This document shows, piece after piece, positions 6,002 through 6,040 of a stretch of 6,040 nt of DNA. Source of the DNA: Pseudomonadota bacterium (GTDB lineage Bacteria; BMS3Abin14); assembly GCA_016937135.1 (NCBI GenBank), contig JAFGWO010000120.1:1-6040 (forward strand). Direction: 5' to 3'. The translations under genes and the position numbers were made by a program. Within the stretch, counting starts at the first letter, position 1, and each line of letters begins with the position of its first letter. The notes beneath the pieces were generated by a model that saw nothing but the letters and a program-made list of their open reading frames with translations, was not told the origin of the DNA and did not search any database.

Positions 6002-6040
6002 TTATGGTTCGGGCGCATACCGTTCCCGGTAAAACCCCTC
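6002..6040 (-). CDS. Possible C-terminal end of a further minus-strand gene (12 codons visible)
   Basis: On the minus strand, from the window edge, the frame reads EGFYRERYAPEP and then TAA at 6004-6002. This composition looks like a protein tail rather than chance, and the heptamer array would begin just after its stop. One other frame also stays open further into the window, and a third stops at 5985, so the choice of frame is a judgement. No family can be named from 12 residues. Confidence 0.3.
   Translation of the reverse strand, partial: EGFYRERYAPEP

Noticed and set aside
5987..6003. Terminator-like hairpin AACCG-GGTTTTT-CGGTT
   Set aside because: The stem is 5 bp and the T bases are in the loop, with no T-tract after the stem on either strand.

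Overview
The window comes from a GC-rich Gram-negative bacterium. It carries most of an AcrAB/MexAB-type multidrug efflux operon, followed by about 950 bp of repeat-packed non-coding DNA. The pump proteins resemble their proteobacterial counterparts. The repeat words in the right-hand part (GAGTTCA, CACGGAG, CGCAAAG) recall non-coding DNA of environmental, often deltaproteobacterial (Desulfobacterota-like) genomes. That assignment rests on memory of the style and is weak.

Layout. All confident genes lie on the minus strand and read from right to left. From 5119 down to 5074 are a promoter and a 20-bp near-perfect palindromic operator that overlaps its -10 box. Then come a TetR/AcrR-family repressor (5049-4501), an 85-bp leader containing a tandem duplication, a periplasmic membrane fusion protein (4415-3045) and an HAE1-family RND transporter (3029 to beyond base 1). 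The transporter is open at the left edge and lacks only its last roughly 40-45 residues. The fusion protein and transporter genes are 15 bp apart, so they are almost certainly co-transcribed. No outer-membrane channel (TolC/OprM type) gene is seen; it could lie left of the window or elsewhere in the genome.

How the genes work together. The transporter would use the proton gradient to move amphipathic compounds out of the inner membrane and periplasm. The fusion protein would link it to an outer-membrane channel. The repressor, first gene of the same transcription unit, probably binds the operator over the promoter and so controls itself and the pump together, with release on ligand binding. 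This regulation is inferred from the layout and the palindrome.

Right-hand region (about 5120-6001). No convincing gene is present. It holds (i) a tandem array of the heptamer GRGTTCA; (ii) a further 7-nt quasi-periodic stretch; (iii) seven copies, in strictly alternating orientation, of a compact element built from pairs of 7-bp words spaced about 10 bp apart on either side of a small GC-rich hairpin; (iv) a short 9-bp tandem repeat; (v) about 120 bp with nothing recognisable; and (vi) a second, inverted array of the same heptamer. At the extreme right a possible 12-codon C-terminal tail of another minus-strand gene ends at 6002. The alternating element array, with its changes of word between copies, is the most unusual thing here.
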